Source of the DNA: Bacteroidales bacterium 6E | GTDB lineage: Bacteria; Bacteroidota; Bacteroidia; Bacteroidales; Prolixibacteraceae | DNA length: 64,000 nucleotides | NCBI GenBank assembly: GCA_001270045.2 | Contig: DF970672.1 | Location: 1 to 64,000, forward strand | Reading direction: 5' to 3' | Shown here: one piece after another, positions 18,022-27,783 of the stretch | Layout: every line of letters starts with the position of its first letter | Position numbering within the stretch: position 1 is the stretch's first letter | Position numbers and translations under genes: made by a program | Notes under the pieces: generated by a model | The model's input: the letters and a program-made list of their open reading frames with translations, nothing else | Database searches by the model: none | Told to the model about the DNA's origin: nothing

Positions 18022-18571
18022 GCAAATACATTGATAATGAGATATGTAATAGATATTTTAAAAAAATATATATGAATATGTTTATACAAAATAAACATGA
18101 TTTTTCAAATTTCCTAATCGGAAAAGTCAAGTCCTATTAAATGATAAAGAAGACCCCATGAAAATATTTGAGAATTTATAGATCCTTTCATTTATGCAGA
18201 ATGTATTGGTAACGTTAAGCCAATATTAAAAGATCATTTGGTGTCTATTTTGATCTGAATTCACGTATATTCTTAATGTTCACGATATTTTTATTGTCAC
18301 TAAGGTGCAGAATAGCAGCGTAATGCGGTATGGTTTTGCATAATATAAAGCTGATTGAACCTAACTTCCCATTTGAATATTAGAATATTTCGATAAGATA
18401 TTATGCGGCATAAAACAGTCAAATTCGCCAAAATCCCTTGTGTTTTATTAAAATCTTGTTATTACATTTACGAGAACTGATTGTTTGGGTAAGGATATTT
18501 ATTTATGACTTCGCAACATTCATAACCAATTGTCAGTTTATGAATTTCTGATCATTAAACAATAGGAATAT
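18022..18571. other. Long intergenic region ahead of the V-ATPase operon
   Basis: About 550 bp of AT-rich sequence with no convincing coding frame. It separates the divergent serine hydrolase gene from the V-ATPase operon and must hold promoters for both. Visible structure: a 6-1-6 palindrome at 18401-18413, an imperfect relative at 18321-18333, and a 9-bp inverted repeat pair (18338-18346 with 18398-18406). No exact TAnnTTTG box precedes atpE on the plus strand. Confidence 0.5.
18401..18413. promoter_or_regulatory. Operator-like palindrome TTATGC-G-GCATAA
   Basis: Perfect 6-bp arms TTATGC and GCATAA flank a single G. A 9/13 matching sequence lies at 18321-18333, and a half-site GCATAA is at 18338-18343. 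Spacing and symmetry suit a dimeric regulator controlling the V-ATPase operon about 160 bp downstream. No regulator is identified. Confidence 0.35.
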
Positions 18572-19186
18572 ATGGATTCAAAGATTCAGCAATTAACCGA
18601 AGCCATTTTCAATGAAGGCGTACAAAAGGCAAAAGATGAGGCTGAGCTAATTGTAAAAGAGGCTCAAGCCAAAGCTGCGCAGATTGAAAAAGAGGCGAAA
18701 GATGCCGCCGAGAAATTATTGCATGAAGCAGGTGAAAAATCCAGGGAGATCAGGCGACATGTGGATTCTGAAATAAAGATGACAGTAAACCAGGCTGTGT
18801 CGGCCGTCAAGCAGGAAATAACCTCGGTTATTTCAATGAAAGTGATCCAGCCTTCTGTAAAGGAATTGTTTTCAGACAAGGAATATTTGAAATCACTCAT
18901 TCTTGAAGTGGTCAGGGGCTGGCTTAAAAGGGAAAGTTTTGATCTTAACCTGATTTTATCTGAAGCAGGGAAGGAAGAGATGGAGAAATATTTTAAAAAT
19001 AACCTTGCTAAAGAGTTGAATAATGGTTTGTCCATCCAGTTTTCAAGTAGTGTAAAATCCGGATTTCGTATTGGCCCTGCTGATGGAAGTTATATAATTA
19101 GTTTTACAGATGACGATTTCGTTAATTTCCTGAAGGGATATCTCCGTCCGAAGACAAGTCAAATCCTCTTTGAAGAAAACAAATGA
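18572..19186 (+). CDS. atpE: V-type ATP synthase subunit E
   Basis: A 204-residue peripheral-stalk subunit. Residues 10-90 form a long charged, Ala/Glu/Lys-rich helix (for example KEAQAKAAQIEKEAKDAAE) as expected for the E-subunit coiled coil, followed by a compact globular C-terminal half. It opens the seven-gene V-ATPase operon and overlaps the next gene by 4 bp (ATGA). No separate G subunit gene is present in the operon, so the partner helix of the stalk must be encoded elsewhere or be replaced. Confidence 0.87.
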   Translation: MDSKIQQLTEAIFNEGVQKAKDEAELIVKEAQAKAAQIEKEAKDAAEKLLHEAGEKSREIRRHVDSEIKMTVNQAVSAVKQEITSVISMKVIQPSVKELFSDKEYLKSLILEVVRGWLKRESFDLNLILSEAGKEEMEKYFKNNLAKELNNGLSIQFSSSVKSGFRIGPADGSYIISFTDDDFVNFLKGYLRPKTSQILFEENK

Positions 19187-20046
19187 GTCGAAACTATTAC
19201 TGTCTGGTTGCCGGCTTGCCCGATATCGTTCCTGACGATAAAAAACTACATTTCTCGGCTGTTCAATTGCGTAATTATCTGAGGAGTGAGTTGCACCCGG
19301 ATGATTATGCCATGATCATGCTTTTTTATTTGCCTTGGGATCATGAAAATCTGTTGAATGTTTGTTTCAATACCGGTAAACCCTGGGATGAAAGAGGAAG
19401 TTATTCGATGGAACAGATTCATCAACTGGCCGATAAGAAGCAGTTTGAGATTATGGACAGGTCCGAATTCCCGTTATATTTCTCCGAATTTATTGAGCTT
19501 TTCCATGATGAGGAAGAGGATATCACGGTTTCAACCGGCAGTCATTTCCTTACCAAATCATGGCATGAGATGCTTAGTGGACATTCCAATGAATTCGTGA
19601 GAGAAGTTGGTGCCTATAAACTGAATATCGGAAATATCATGGTCGCCTTGAATGGCAGGAAATTCAATATTCCGGTAGAAGACTCCCTGATTGGAAGTGA
19701 TGAGGTAACACACGCCCTGAGGAAAAGCAGGTCACGCGACTTTGGCTTGTCAGCGGAAATTTCAGACATTGAGGAGATTATACAAATGTTTGAAATTCAT
19801 GATATTCTTGAAAGGGAGCTTCGGATCGATAACCATTTTTGGAAGTTTTTGGATGAGGCCAGTTTTTTCAATTATTTCACTGCAGAGAAAGTCCTGGCAT
19901 TCGTTCTGAAAGTGTTTATTGCTGAGCGCTGGCATAAGCTCGATACGGAAAAAGGGCAACAAATGTTCGTTCGTTTGCTTGCCGAACTTCAATCTAATTT
20001 TGTAATTCCTGAAGAATTCGCAACAACATATGGCAAAAGAAAATAA
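19183..20046 (+). CDS. DUF2764 protein of the V-ATPase operon
   Basis: A 287-residue protein of the DUF2764 family, known almost only from V-ATPase operons of Bacteroidota, spirochaetes and chlamydiae, always between the E and A genes. The N terminus NYYCLVAGLPDIVPDD is characteristic. The body is acidic and helical with no membrane segment. Because the operon lacks a recognisable C/d subunit, a role as a divergent central-stalk/C-like subunit is plausible but not shown. It overlaps subunit E by 4 bp and subunit A by 17 bp, implying coupled translation. Confidence 0.85.
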   Translation: MSRNYYCLVAGLPDIVPDDKKLHFSAVQLRNYLRSELHPDDYAMIMLFYLPWDHENLLNVCFNTGKPWDERGSYSMEQIHQLADKKQFEIMDRSEFPLYFSEFIELFHDEEEDITVSTGSHFLTKSWHEMLSGHSNEFVREVGAYKLNIGNIMVALNGRKFNIPVEDSLIGSDEVTHALRKSRSRDFGLSAEISDIEEIIQMFEIHDILERELRIDNHFWKFLDEASFFNYFTAEKVLAFVLKVFIAERWHKLDTEKGQQMFVRLLAELQSNFVIPEEFATTYGKRK

Positions 20047-21796
20047 AACGACAGGCAAAGTGGCCGGTATTGTGGCCAACCTGGTGATTGTAGATGTGGA
20101 TGGGCCAGTGGCTCAAAACGAGATATGCTTTATTACCCTGAAGGAGGAGAGATTGATGGCCGAGGTCATCAAGATTGTAGGTAAACATGCCTATGTCCAG
20201 GTTTTTGAAAGTACCAGAGGGCTAAAGCCTGGTTCGGAAGTTGAATTCCAGGGACATATGCTTGAAGTGACTCTCGGGCCAGGAATACTCTCCCGTAACT
20301 ACGACGGATTGCAGAACGATCTCGACAAGATGGAAGGGGTCTTTTTGAAAAGGGGTGATTATACAGATCCTTTGAACCGTGAAAAGTTATATTCATTCAA
20401 ACCTTTGGCTCAGCCCGGAGATGTTTTAAAGGCCGGTGACTGGATCGGAGAGGTGGATGAAAACGATATGCCCCACAAAATAATGTTGCCGTTTAAATTT
20501 CAAGGCTCCTATACGCTTAAGAGTATTGTCCCGGCCGGTGATTATGTTGTCGATCATAAGGTTGCCATTGTTACCGATCAGGATGGGAATGATGTTCCCC
20601 TTACGATGGTTCAAAAATGGCCCGTAAAGGTAGCCATTCGTGCGTTCCGTGACAAACCCCGTCCTTTTAAGCTTCTTGAGACAGGGGTTCGATGTATGGA
20701 TACCCTTAATCCAATTGCCGAAGGAGGGACAGGATTTATTCCTGGGCCTTTTGGGACTGGGAAGACCGTTTTACAGCATGCCATTTCGAAGCAAGCTGAA
20801 GCGGATATCGTGATTATTGCAGCTTGTGGTGAGCGTGCCAATGAGGTGGTTGAGGTATTTACCGAGTTTCCCGAACTTGAAGACCCTCGCACTGGAAAAA
20901 AATTGATTGAAAGAACCATCATTATCGCAAATACATCTAATATGCCTGTTGCTGCCCGTGAAGCATCTGTATACACGGCCATGACCATTGGTGAGTATTA
21001 TCGATCAATGGGCCTTAAGGTTCTTTTGATGGCTGATTCAACTTCCCGCTGGGCTCAGGCTTTGCGTGAGATGTCGAACAGGTTGGAAGAGCTTCCCGGT
21101 CCGGATGCATTCCCTATGGACCTTTCTGCCATTATATCAAACTTCTATTCCCGGGCCGGATATGTTTATCTTAATAATGGGGCTAGCGGGTCCATTACAT
21201 TTATCGGTACTGTCTCTCCGGCAGGAGGTAACCTGAAGGAGCCTGTTACTGAAAGTACACGAAAAGCGGCCCGTTGTTTCTATGGGCTAAACCAAGGTCG
21301 TGCCGACAGCAAGAGATATCCGGCCATCGATCCGATCGACAGCTATTCAAAATACCTTGAATATCCGGAAGTACAGGAGAATCTGTCCCGAAATGTCAGT
21401 GAAGACTGGTTGGATGATGTACTTAAAACAAAGGATATTTTACTTCGTGGCAAAGAAGCCATGGAACAGATCAATATTTTGGGTGATGACGGTGTTCCTC
21501 TTAATTTCCATGAGCGTTACTGGAGATCTGAGCTGATTGACTTTGTCATTTTACAACAGGATGCTTTTGATAAGATCGACTCTTCATCACCAATGAAGCG
21601 GCAGCAGTATATGTTGTCAAAAGTCCTTGAAGTTGCTGATGCAAGGTTCTCATTCCAGCATTTCGAGGAAGTCAGTACTTTCTTCAAGCAGGTTATCAAT
21701 GAGTTCAAACAGATGAACTATTCAGAATTCCATTCTGATCAGTTCAAAAAACATGAGGATCAACTGAATAAATTGATGAAGACACGGATGAATTAG
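20030..21796 (+). CDS. atpA: V-type ATP synthase subunit A (catalytic)
   Basis: The 588-residue catalytic subunit has an N-terminal beta-barrel, the A-type non-homologous insert around residues 115-190, and the Walker A motif GPFGTGKT at 239-246. Further A-subunit markers are ERANEVVEV, NTSNMPVAAREASVYT, LMADSTSRWAQALRE and the C-terminal helical domain. It hydrolyses or makes ATP in the A3B3 head. ATG at 20030 overlaps the DUF2764 gene by 17 bp. Length and motifs are normal. Confidence 0.96.
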   Translation: MAKENKTTGKVAGIVANLVIVDVDGPVAQNEICFITLKEERLMAEVIKIVGKHAYVQVFESTRGLKPGSEVEFQGHMLEVTLGPGILSRNYDGLQNDLDKMEGVFLKRGDYTDPLNREKLYSFKPLAQPGDVLKAGDWIGEVDENDMPHKIMLPFKFQGSYTLKSIVPAGDYVVDHKVAIVTDQDGNDVPLTMVQKWPVKVAIRAFRDKPRPFKLLETGVRCMDTLNPIAEGGTGFIPGPFGTGKTVLQHAISKQAEADIVIIAACGERANEVVEVFTEFPELEDPRTGKKLIERTIIIANTSNMPVAAREASVYTAMTIGEYYRSMGLKVLLMADSTSRWAQALREMSNRLEELPGPDAFPMDLSAIISNFYSRAGYVYLNNGASGSITFIGTVSPAGGNLKEPVTESTRKAARCFYGLNQGRADSKRYPAIDPIDSYSKYLEYPEVQENLSRNVSEDWLDDVLKTKDILLRGKEAMEQINILGDDGVPLNFHERYWRSELIDFVILQQDAFDKIDSSSPMKRQQYMLSKVLEVADARFSFQHFEEVSTFFKQVINEFKQMNYSEFHSDQFKKHEDQLNKLMKTRMN

Positions 21797-21826
21797 CCGT
21801 ATCATTAACATCTAAAATGAAATCAT

Positions 21827-23146
21827 ATGGAAAGTCAGGCATTTCAAAAAGTATATACTAAACTGACCAATATTACCAAGGCGACTGTGACCCTGAAGGC
21901 TGAAGGCGTTGGTTATGACGAGATCGCTTCAGTTCATGGAAGATTGGCACAAGTGGTGAAGATCATGGGTAATGAAATCACCCTTCAGGTTTTTGAAGGC
22001 ACGGAAGGAATTCCTACCAATGCTGAAGTCAGCTTTTTGGCCAGGCCTCCCCAGTTAAAAGTGAGTGACGAACTTGCAGGGAGGTTCTTTAACGCATTCG
22101 GTGAGCCGATCGATGGTGGCCCTGAAATCCAGGGTGAGGTTCGCGACATTGGGAGTCCTTCTGTTAACCCGGTGAGACGAAAGCAGCCTTCAAACCTCAT
22201 CGCTACGGGAATAGCCGGAATTGACCTGAATAATAGCCTTGTGTCCGGACAAAAAATTCCTTTTTTTGCCGACCCTGACCAGCCATATAACCAGGTAATG
22301 GCCATGGTTGCCCTCAGGGCAAAGACTGACAAAATTATTCTCGGTGGCATGGGGTTATCAAATGATGACTATCTGTATTTTAAGAATGTTTTTGACAATG
22401 CCGGAGCACTTGACCGTATTGTCAGTTTCGTCAATACCACCGATAATCCTCCGGTTGAACGATTGCTGGTGCCGGATATGGCTCTGACAGCAGCCGAGTA
22501 TTTTGCGGTTGACAAAAATGAGAGCGTACTTGTTTTGCTTACCGACATGACTCTTTTTGCTGATGCCCTGAGTATTGTTTCCAACCGAATGGACCAAATC
22601 CCTTCCAAGGACAGTATGCCGGGGTCCTTATATTCCGATCTTGCCAGGATCTATGAAAAGGCCGTGCAGTTCCCATCAGGCGGTTCAATTACAATTATCG
22701 CCGTCACTACCTTGTCAGGAGGTGACATTACACATGCCATTCCCGATAATACGGGATATATAACCGAAGGTCAGCTTTTCCTGCGACGTGATTCCGAAAT
22801 AGGTAAGGTAATTGTTGACCCGTTCCGTTCACTCTCAAGGCTTAAGCAGTTAGTTATCGGAAAACAGACACGACCGGATCATCCGCAGGTCATGAATGCT
22901 GCGATCAGGTTATATGCTGATGCCGCAAATGCCAGGACTAAGCTGGAAAATGGTTTTGACCTGACGGATTATGATGAACGCACTTTGAAATTTGCGCGTG
23001 ACTATTCTGACAGGCTTCTGGCGATTGATGTCAATGTTGACACAGATACGATGCTCGATATTTCCTGGGAACTGTTTGGGAAGTATTTTTCAAAGGCTGA
23101 AGTTGCAATCAGGGAAAGTCTTGTACAGAAATACTGGAAAAACTAA
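21827..23146 (+). CDS. atpB: V-type ATP synthase subunit B
   Basis: The 439-residue nucleotide-binding, non-catalytic head subunit. Family markers include GRLAQVVKIMG, FNAFGEPIDGGPEI, GQKIPFF in place of a Walker A loop, LTDMTLFADALS, SIVSNRMDQIPSKDSMPG and a C-terminal DITHAIPDNTGYITEGQ. It lies 30 bp after subunit A. Unlike the other junctions in the operon it is followed by a 138-bp gap containing a stable hairpin. Confidence 0.96.
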   Translation: MESQAFQKVYTKLTNITKATVTLKAEGVGYDEIASVHGRLAQVVKIMGNEITLQVFEGTEGIPTNAEVSFLARPPQLKVSDELAGRFFNAFGEPIDGGPEIQGEVRDIGSPSVNPVRRKQPSNLIATGIAGIDLNNSLVSGQKIPFFADPDQPYNQVMAMVALRAKTDKIILGGMGLSNDDYLYFKNVFDNAGALDRIVSFVNTTDNPPVERLLVPDMALTAAEYFAVDKNESVLVLLTDMTLFADALSIVSNRMDQIPSKDSMPGSLYSDLARIYEKAVQFPSGGSITIIAVTTLSGGDITHAIPDNTGYITEGQLFLRRDSEIGKVIVDPFRSLSRLKQLVIGKQTRPDHPQVMNAAIRLYADAANARTKLENGFDLTDYDERTLKFARDYSDRLLAIDVNVDTDTMLDISWELFGKYFSKAEVAIRESLVQKYWKN

Positions 23147-23161
23147 CAGGATGCTTTCATA

Positions 23162-23182
23162 CCATATTTTGGGTAAATATGG
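23162..23182 (+). other. Intra-operon stem-loop between V-ATPase B and D genes
   Basis: CCATATTT (23162-23169) and AAATATGG (23175-23182) form a perfect 8-bp stem with a 5-nt loop, 15 nt after the atpB stop. There is no T-tract, so it is better read as an RNA processing or stability element, or a partial attenuator, than as a terminator. It lies where the required subunit ratio changes from 3 (A, B) to 1 (D, I). Confidence 0.5.
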
Positions 23183-23284
23183 GGAGGCTACGATAAATGT
23201 GCTTTAATATAGTTCGATGTTTCTTTGAAGTGCAGATGTATGAATATCACCAATGGAGAATAACCGTTATAAAATCAGAAAATA

Positions 23285-23893
23285 GTGGCGATTAAATTTC
23301 AATATAATAAAACTGCATTGCAGGGTCTCGACAAGCAACTTAAAGTCAGGGAAAGGGCTCTTCCAACCTTAAAGAACAAAGAGTCTGCTCTCAGGATGGA
23401 GGTGAGAAAGGCTAAGGATAAGGCAGGAGAGCTTGAGGCAGAGTATCAGCAGAAAGTCAGTTCTTATAATAATATTGCCCGACTATGGGGAGAGTTTGAT
23501 CATAGTATGATTCATATCAGTAATGTTGAACTGAGTTCCAAGAAAATTGCCGGGGTATTTACACCAGTATTGGAAAATATCGAATTTGAGATCAAGGTCG
23601 ATAATCTATTTGAAATGCCGGTTTGGGTGGTGGATGGATTGCACATCATTAAGAAAGTTGCTGAGATTGCCATTGAACGGGAAGTATATCTGCGTAAAAT
23701 GGAGCTGCTCGATTTCGCAAGGAAGAAAACCACCCAAAAGGTGAATTTGTATGAGAAAGTCCAGATACCGGGATTTCAGGATGCCATAAGAAAGATTAAG
23801 CGATTCCTGGAAGATGAAGACAATCTTTCCAAATCGGCACAAAAAATTGTTAAAGACAGACAGCAAAAGCAAAAACAGGAGGCAGTTATATGA
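23285..23893 (+). CDS. atpD: V-type ATP synthase subunit D
   Basis: A 202-residue rotor shaft subunit. It starts with GTG at 23285 and opens with AIKFQYNKTALQGLDKQL, followed by a long antiparallel coiled coil (RERALPTLKNKESALRMEV near the N terminus, and a C-terminal helix ending KDRQQKQKQEA). It connects the A3B3 head to the membrane rotor. The stop overlaps the next gene by 4 bp. No in-frame ATG gives a better N terminus. The F subunit that normally binds D is absent from the operon. Confidence 0.9.
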   Translation: MAIKFQYNKTALQGLDKQLKVRERALPTLKNKESALRMEVRKAKDKAGELEAEYQQKVSSYNNIARLWGEFDHSMIHISNVELSSKKIAGVFTPVLENIEFEIKVDNLFEMPVWVVDGLHIIKKVAEIAIEREVYLRKMELLDFARKKTTQKVNLYEKVQIPGFQDAIRKIKRFLEDEDNLSKSAQKIVKDRQQKQKQEAVI

Positions 23894-25716
23894 TTGTGCC
23901 AATGTTTAAATACTCGTTTCTGGTTTATCATGCTGGTTATAGCGATTTCCTGAAAGAGATTCGTAAGATTGGCGTGGTTCATATCAACCAGAAGAACCTG
24001 GAGCCAACACATGATATGCAAGAACTTTTCAGGCATATCAGTGATGTTGACAGGGTCCTCAAAAAGATGGAGTGGCTTACTCCCGAAGAGACTCCATCCA
24101 GACCTGCCTGTACATCAGGGGAAAAGGTATATAACCGAATCCGGGATATTGAGAAAGATCTGGAGCATAATCACCATCTTCAGGTTCATTATGAGAAGGA
24201 ACTTCGCCAGATGATCCCATGGGGGGATTTCGATTGGGAAGTTGTTGAACATCTCAAGGAGAAGGGATTGTATATCCGATTTTATAATTGCCCAATAAAA
24301 AAGTTTCAGCCAGAGTGGGAGGATAAGTACTTCCTTCAAACAATAGGTGACCTTGATGGTTATCGCTATTTTGTGAAGCTTGAAAAAGCTGATCCAAATG
24401 GCAACGGATTCACTGAAATCTCTGGCGCTGATGAACTGATACTTCCATCAAGATCGCTAAGTCAAATCAAGGGTGAAATTAAGGCTCTCCATGAAAAGGC
24501 AAGAGAGATGGATCATGAGTTACATCAGATGGCATTTCACTGTAAACCTTTACTGAACGAGTACCTAAATCAATTGCAGCAACGCCTTGCTGAGAAAAAT
24601 GCTTTGTTGCAGACAAAAGGGGAGGTGGATGGAAAAGTTCAATATTTGGAAGGATGGGTTCCCGAGACCAAACGGGAAGCTTTAGATCAATACCTGGAAG
24701 AAAAGAATATCCTTTTCATTTCATCGAAGCCTGATGAGGAGGACAAGGTACCCATTTTGTTGAAAAACAACCGATTTGCCAGATTATACGAAGTAATAGG
24801 CCAACTTTATGACCTGCCTGTCCATAATGAATTGGATCTTGTGCCTTTTTTCGCCCCCTTTTATATGATGTTCTTTGGATTTTCCTTAGGGGATGCCGGT
24901 TATGGTCTTTTTATAGTTTTGCTGGCTACTATTTTCAAACGAAAGAAACCTGAGTATAGTTCTGTAATGAGTCTTGCCCAGTGGCTGGGTTTATCAACCG
25001 TGATTTTTGGTGCCCTGACAGGTACATTCTTTGGAATCAACCTCATTGAGGCCAATATCCCCTGGTTGGAGAGCTTTAAACAATATATGATTACTACCGA
25101 TCAGTTATTTGATTTGGCTATCGGGATCGGAGTTGTACAGATTCTTTTTGGAATGCTTTTGAAAGTTGTGAATATTTCCATTACAAAAGGATTCATGTAT
25201 TCATTGTCAACGATAGGATGGTTAATTCTGCTCATAGGGTCAGGTCTGGTATACGGGTTGAAATCATGGGGTTCGATTACTCCTGAAACGGGCAAAATGA
25301 TACAATATATTGTTTTTGGCGTATCTGGTATACTCATACTTCTTTTAAATCACCCCAAAAGGAATGTGCTCATTAACTTCGGTGCAGGCCTGTGGGATAT
25401 TTACGGAATGTCAACCGGATTACTTGGTGATGTATTATCATATATCCGTCTTTTCGCCCTGGGAGTATCGAGTGCCATCCTTGGTTTGGTGTTTAACAGC
25501 ATGGCCATGAGTATGAAACCAGATCATGTGATTTTTGGGCCGTTGGTCATGATCATTATACTCGTTGTTGGACACAGTATCACGATTTTCATGTCATCAT
25601 TGGGCGCATTTGTTCATCCAATACGTTTGACTTTTGTGGAATTCTATAAGAATGCTGGATTTACCGGAGGAGGGAAAGCCTATTCTCCATTCGCCGAGCC
25701 AGCTCCAAAATCTTGA
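23890..25716 (+). CDS. atpI: V-type ATP synthase subunit I
   Basis: The 608-residue stator subunit (a/I type). Residues 1-300 are cytoplasmic and helical, binding the stalks. From about residue 318 there are around seven to eight membrane helices starting with PFFAPFYMMFFGFSLGDAGYG, with a later conserved YIRLFALGVSSAILG segment holding the essential arginine of the ion channel. It forms the ion half-channels against the K ring. ATG 23890 overlaps the D gene by 4 bp. Confidence 0.93.
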   Translation: MIVPMFKYSFLVYHAGYSDFLKEIRKIGVVHINQKNLEPTHDMQELFRHISDVDRVLKKMEWLTPEETPSRPACTSGEKVYNRIRDIEKDLEHNHHLQVHYEKELRQMIPWGDFDWEVVEHLKEKGLYIRFYNCPIKKFQPEWEDKYFLQTIGDLDGYRYFVKLEKADPNGNGFTEISGADELILPSRSLSQIKGEIKALHEKAREMDHELHQMAFHCKPLLNEYLNQLQQRLAEKNALLQTKGEVDGKVQYLEGWVPETKREALDQYLEEKNILFISSKPDEEDKVPILLKNNRFARLYEVIGQLYDLPVHNELDLVPFFAPFYMMFFGFSLGDAGYGLFIVLLATIFKRKKPEYSSVMSLAQWLGLSTVIFGALTGTFFGINLIEANIPWLESFKQYMITTDQLFDLAIGIGVVQILFGMLLKVVNISITKGFMYSLSTIGWLILLIGSGLVYGLKSWGSITPETGKMIQYIVFGVSGILILLLNHPKRNVLINFGAGLWDIYGMSTGLLGDVLSYIRLFALGVSSAILGLVFNSMAMSMKPDHVIFGPLVMIIILVVGHSITIFMSSLGAFVHPIRLTFVEFYKNAGFTGGGKAYSPFAEPAPKS

Positions 25717-25733
25717 GAAATAAATTGTAATAA

Positions 25734-26207
<474 letters not shown>

Positions 26208-26300
26208 AATCTTGGGTTGCAATGTGACAATAAGATTTTGACTCCCATGAATTTCTTCCGGGAGACCGATTTTAAAGGTGAGTTTGTACTTTACTAGTTT

Positions 26301-26350
26301 AATAAGAACAGGTCAGCATGTCTTATGACATTTACTGACCTGTTCTTATT
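26301..26350. terminator. Bidirectional terminator between atpK and mnmA
   Basis: AATAAGAACAGGTCAG (26301-26316) and its exact reverse complement (26335-26350) form a 16-bp stem. A smaller inner hairpin (ATGTC/GACAT at 26318-26322 and 26327-26331) sits in the loop. The outer arms give A-rich/T-rich flanks in both directions, fitting two convergent genes. Confidence 0.85.
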
Positions 26351-26401
26351 AAGCAGCAGCCTTTCAGTATGTGATTGGATGATCTTTGAAATGTCGAGTC
26401 A

Positions 26402-27580
26402 TTAGGAAATGACTCCTGATCCGATGAGCTCGTCGCCGCTATACCATGCGGCAAACTGGCCCGGAGTAATACCACGTTGCTCATTTTCAAAAATAATCCA
26501 AGCCCCGTCCGATTTCATGTAAAGGATTGCTTTTTCCAAAGGTTGTCGATAGCGGATCCTGAATTCATACTCCCTTTGATCTCCCGGATTCATTCTTAAA
26601 TCCTCCCTGATCCAGTGTATGTCGGAGTTCTGTATAAACAATCCGCGTCGGTACAAACCAGGATGGTTTTGTCCTTCACCTACATAGACGATGTTTCGTT
26701 TTACATCCGTCCCAATTACAAAGAGCGGTTCAGTATATCCTCCAATATTCAGTCCCTTTCTCTGTCCTATGGTGAAAAAATGCGCTCCCTGATGTTCCCC
26801 GATAATTTTTCCATGCCATGGTTTTAAAGGATAGGCAAAACAGAGCTTCTTGAAATTCTCTTCAGTGACCTCGACATTTTTTTTTCGGTGCATAAAATCT
26901 GTAGGAATCTCAATTACATTTCCCGTTTTTGCAACCAGTTGCTGCTGAAGAAAAGTGGGAAGGTCAACCTTGCCAACAAAGCAAATCCCTTGTGAATCCT
27001 TACGCTCAGCGGTAGGCAAAGCTTCTCGACGTGCAATTTCACGTACCTCCGGTTTTAGCAAATCTCCTATTGGAAACAGGGCTTTTGACAATTGATCCTG
27101 ATTCAACTGACATAGAAAATAACTCTGGTCCTTGTTGGGGTCTTTCCCGGCCAGCAACTGGTATACACGACTGTTTCCTGACGTGGATTCAGTTTTTCGA
27201 CAGTAATGGCCGGTAGCGACAAAATCAGCACCAAATTTCATGGCTTCATCCATAAATATATCAAACTTGATCTCCCTGTTGCAAAGCACGTCCGGATTTG
27301 GTGTTCGACCTGCCTGATATTCTGCAAACATATAGTCGACAACCCTTTTCTTGTAATGAGTACTCAAGTCGACAATGTGAAATGGAATTTCAAGTTTTTT
27401 CGCAACCATCCGGGCAATCAGCGCATCATCCTCCCAAGTGCAGGCACTGGTCAGGGCACCAACCCTTTCGTGCCAGTTCACCATGAAAAGGCCAATCACC
27501 TCATGTCCCTGCATTTTTAAAAGATATGCAGCCACGCTTGAATCAACACCACCTGAAAGTCCAACAACAACACGAGCCAT
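26402..27580 (-). CDS. mnmA: tRNA-specific 2-thiouridylase MnmA
   Basis: MnmA thiolates U34 of tRNAs for Lys, Glu and Gln. The PP-loop SGGVDSS is at residues 9-15. Catalytic cysteines are Cys100 in NPDVLCNREIKF and Cys200 in KDSQGICFVGK. GHYCRKT and the C-terminal beta-barrel domain beginning near HFFTIGQRKGL are also present. Length (392) is slightly above the usual 360-370. The gene is monocistronic: it is convergent with the V-ATPase operon and preceded by a TAATTTTGC box about 77 bp upstream. Confidence 0.95.
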   Translation of the reverse strand: MARVVVGLSGGVDSSVAAYLLKMQGHEVIGLFMVNWHERVGALTSACTWEDDALIARMVAKKLEIPFHIVDLSTHYKKRVVDYMFAEYQAGRTPNPDVLCNREIKFDIFMDEAMKFGADFVATGHYCRKTESTSGNSRVYQLLAGKDPNKDQSYFLCQLNQDQLSKALFPIGDLLKPEVREIARREALPTAERKDSQGICFVGKVDLPTFLQQQLVAKTGNVIEIPTDFMHRKKNVEVTEENFKKLCFAYPLKPWHGKIIGEHQGAHFFTIGQRKGLNIGGYTEPLFVIGTDVKRNIVYVGEGQNHPGLYRRGLFIQNSDIHWIREDLRMNPGDQREYEFRIRYRQPLEKAILYMKSDGAWIIFENEQRGITPGQFAAWYSGDELIGSGVIS

Positions 27581-27656
27581 TTATATCAGTTTAATGAAAT
27601 TGGGAATGAGCCATTCTGAAAATGAAATTTCTTGAATAGAATTGACATTCCATTCG

Positions 27657-27664
27657 CAAAATTA
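27657..27664 (-). promoter_or_regulatory. -7 box TAATTTTG upstream of mnmA
   Basis: Read on the minus strand this is TAATTTTG followed by C, matching TAnnTTTG, 77 bp before the mnmA start. A clear -33 partner is not seen. Confidence 0.4.
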
Positions 27665-27783
27665 GCATATTTCCGATTAACGGCTAAATGTGAAAAGTTG
27701 AATGGTTTTCACCTATCCAATAGGTTTCAAATGGTAATTTGCCTGGCTATTTAATTTTGTTTGGCCAAAGGAAACAATGTTGA

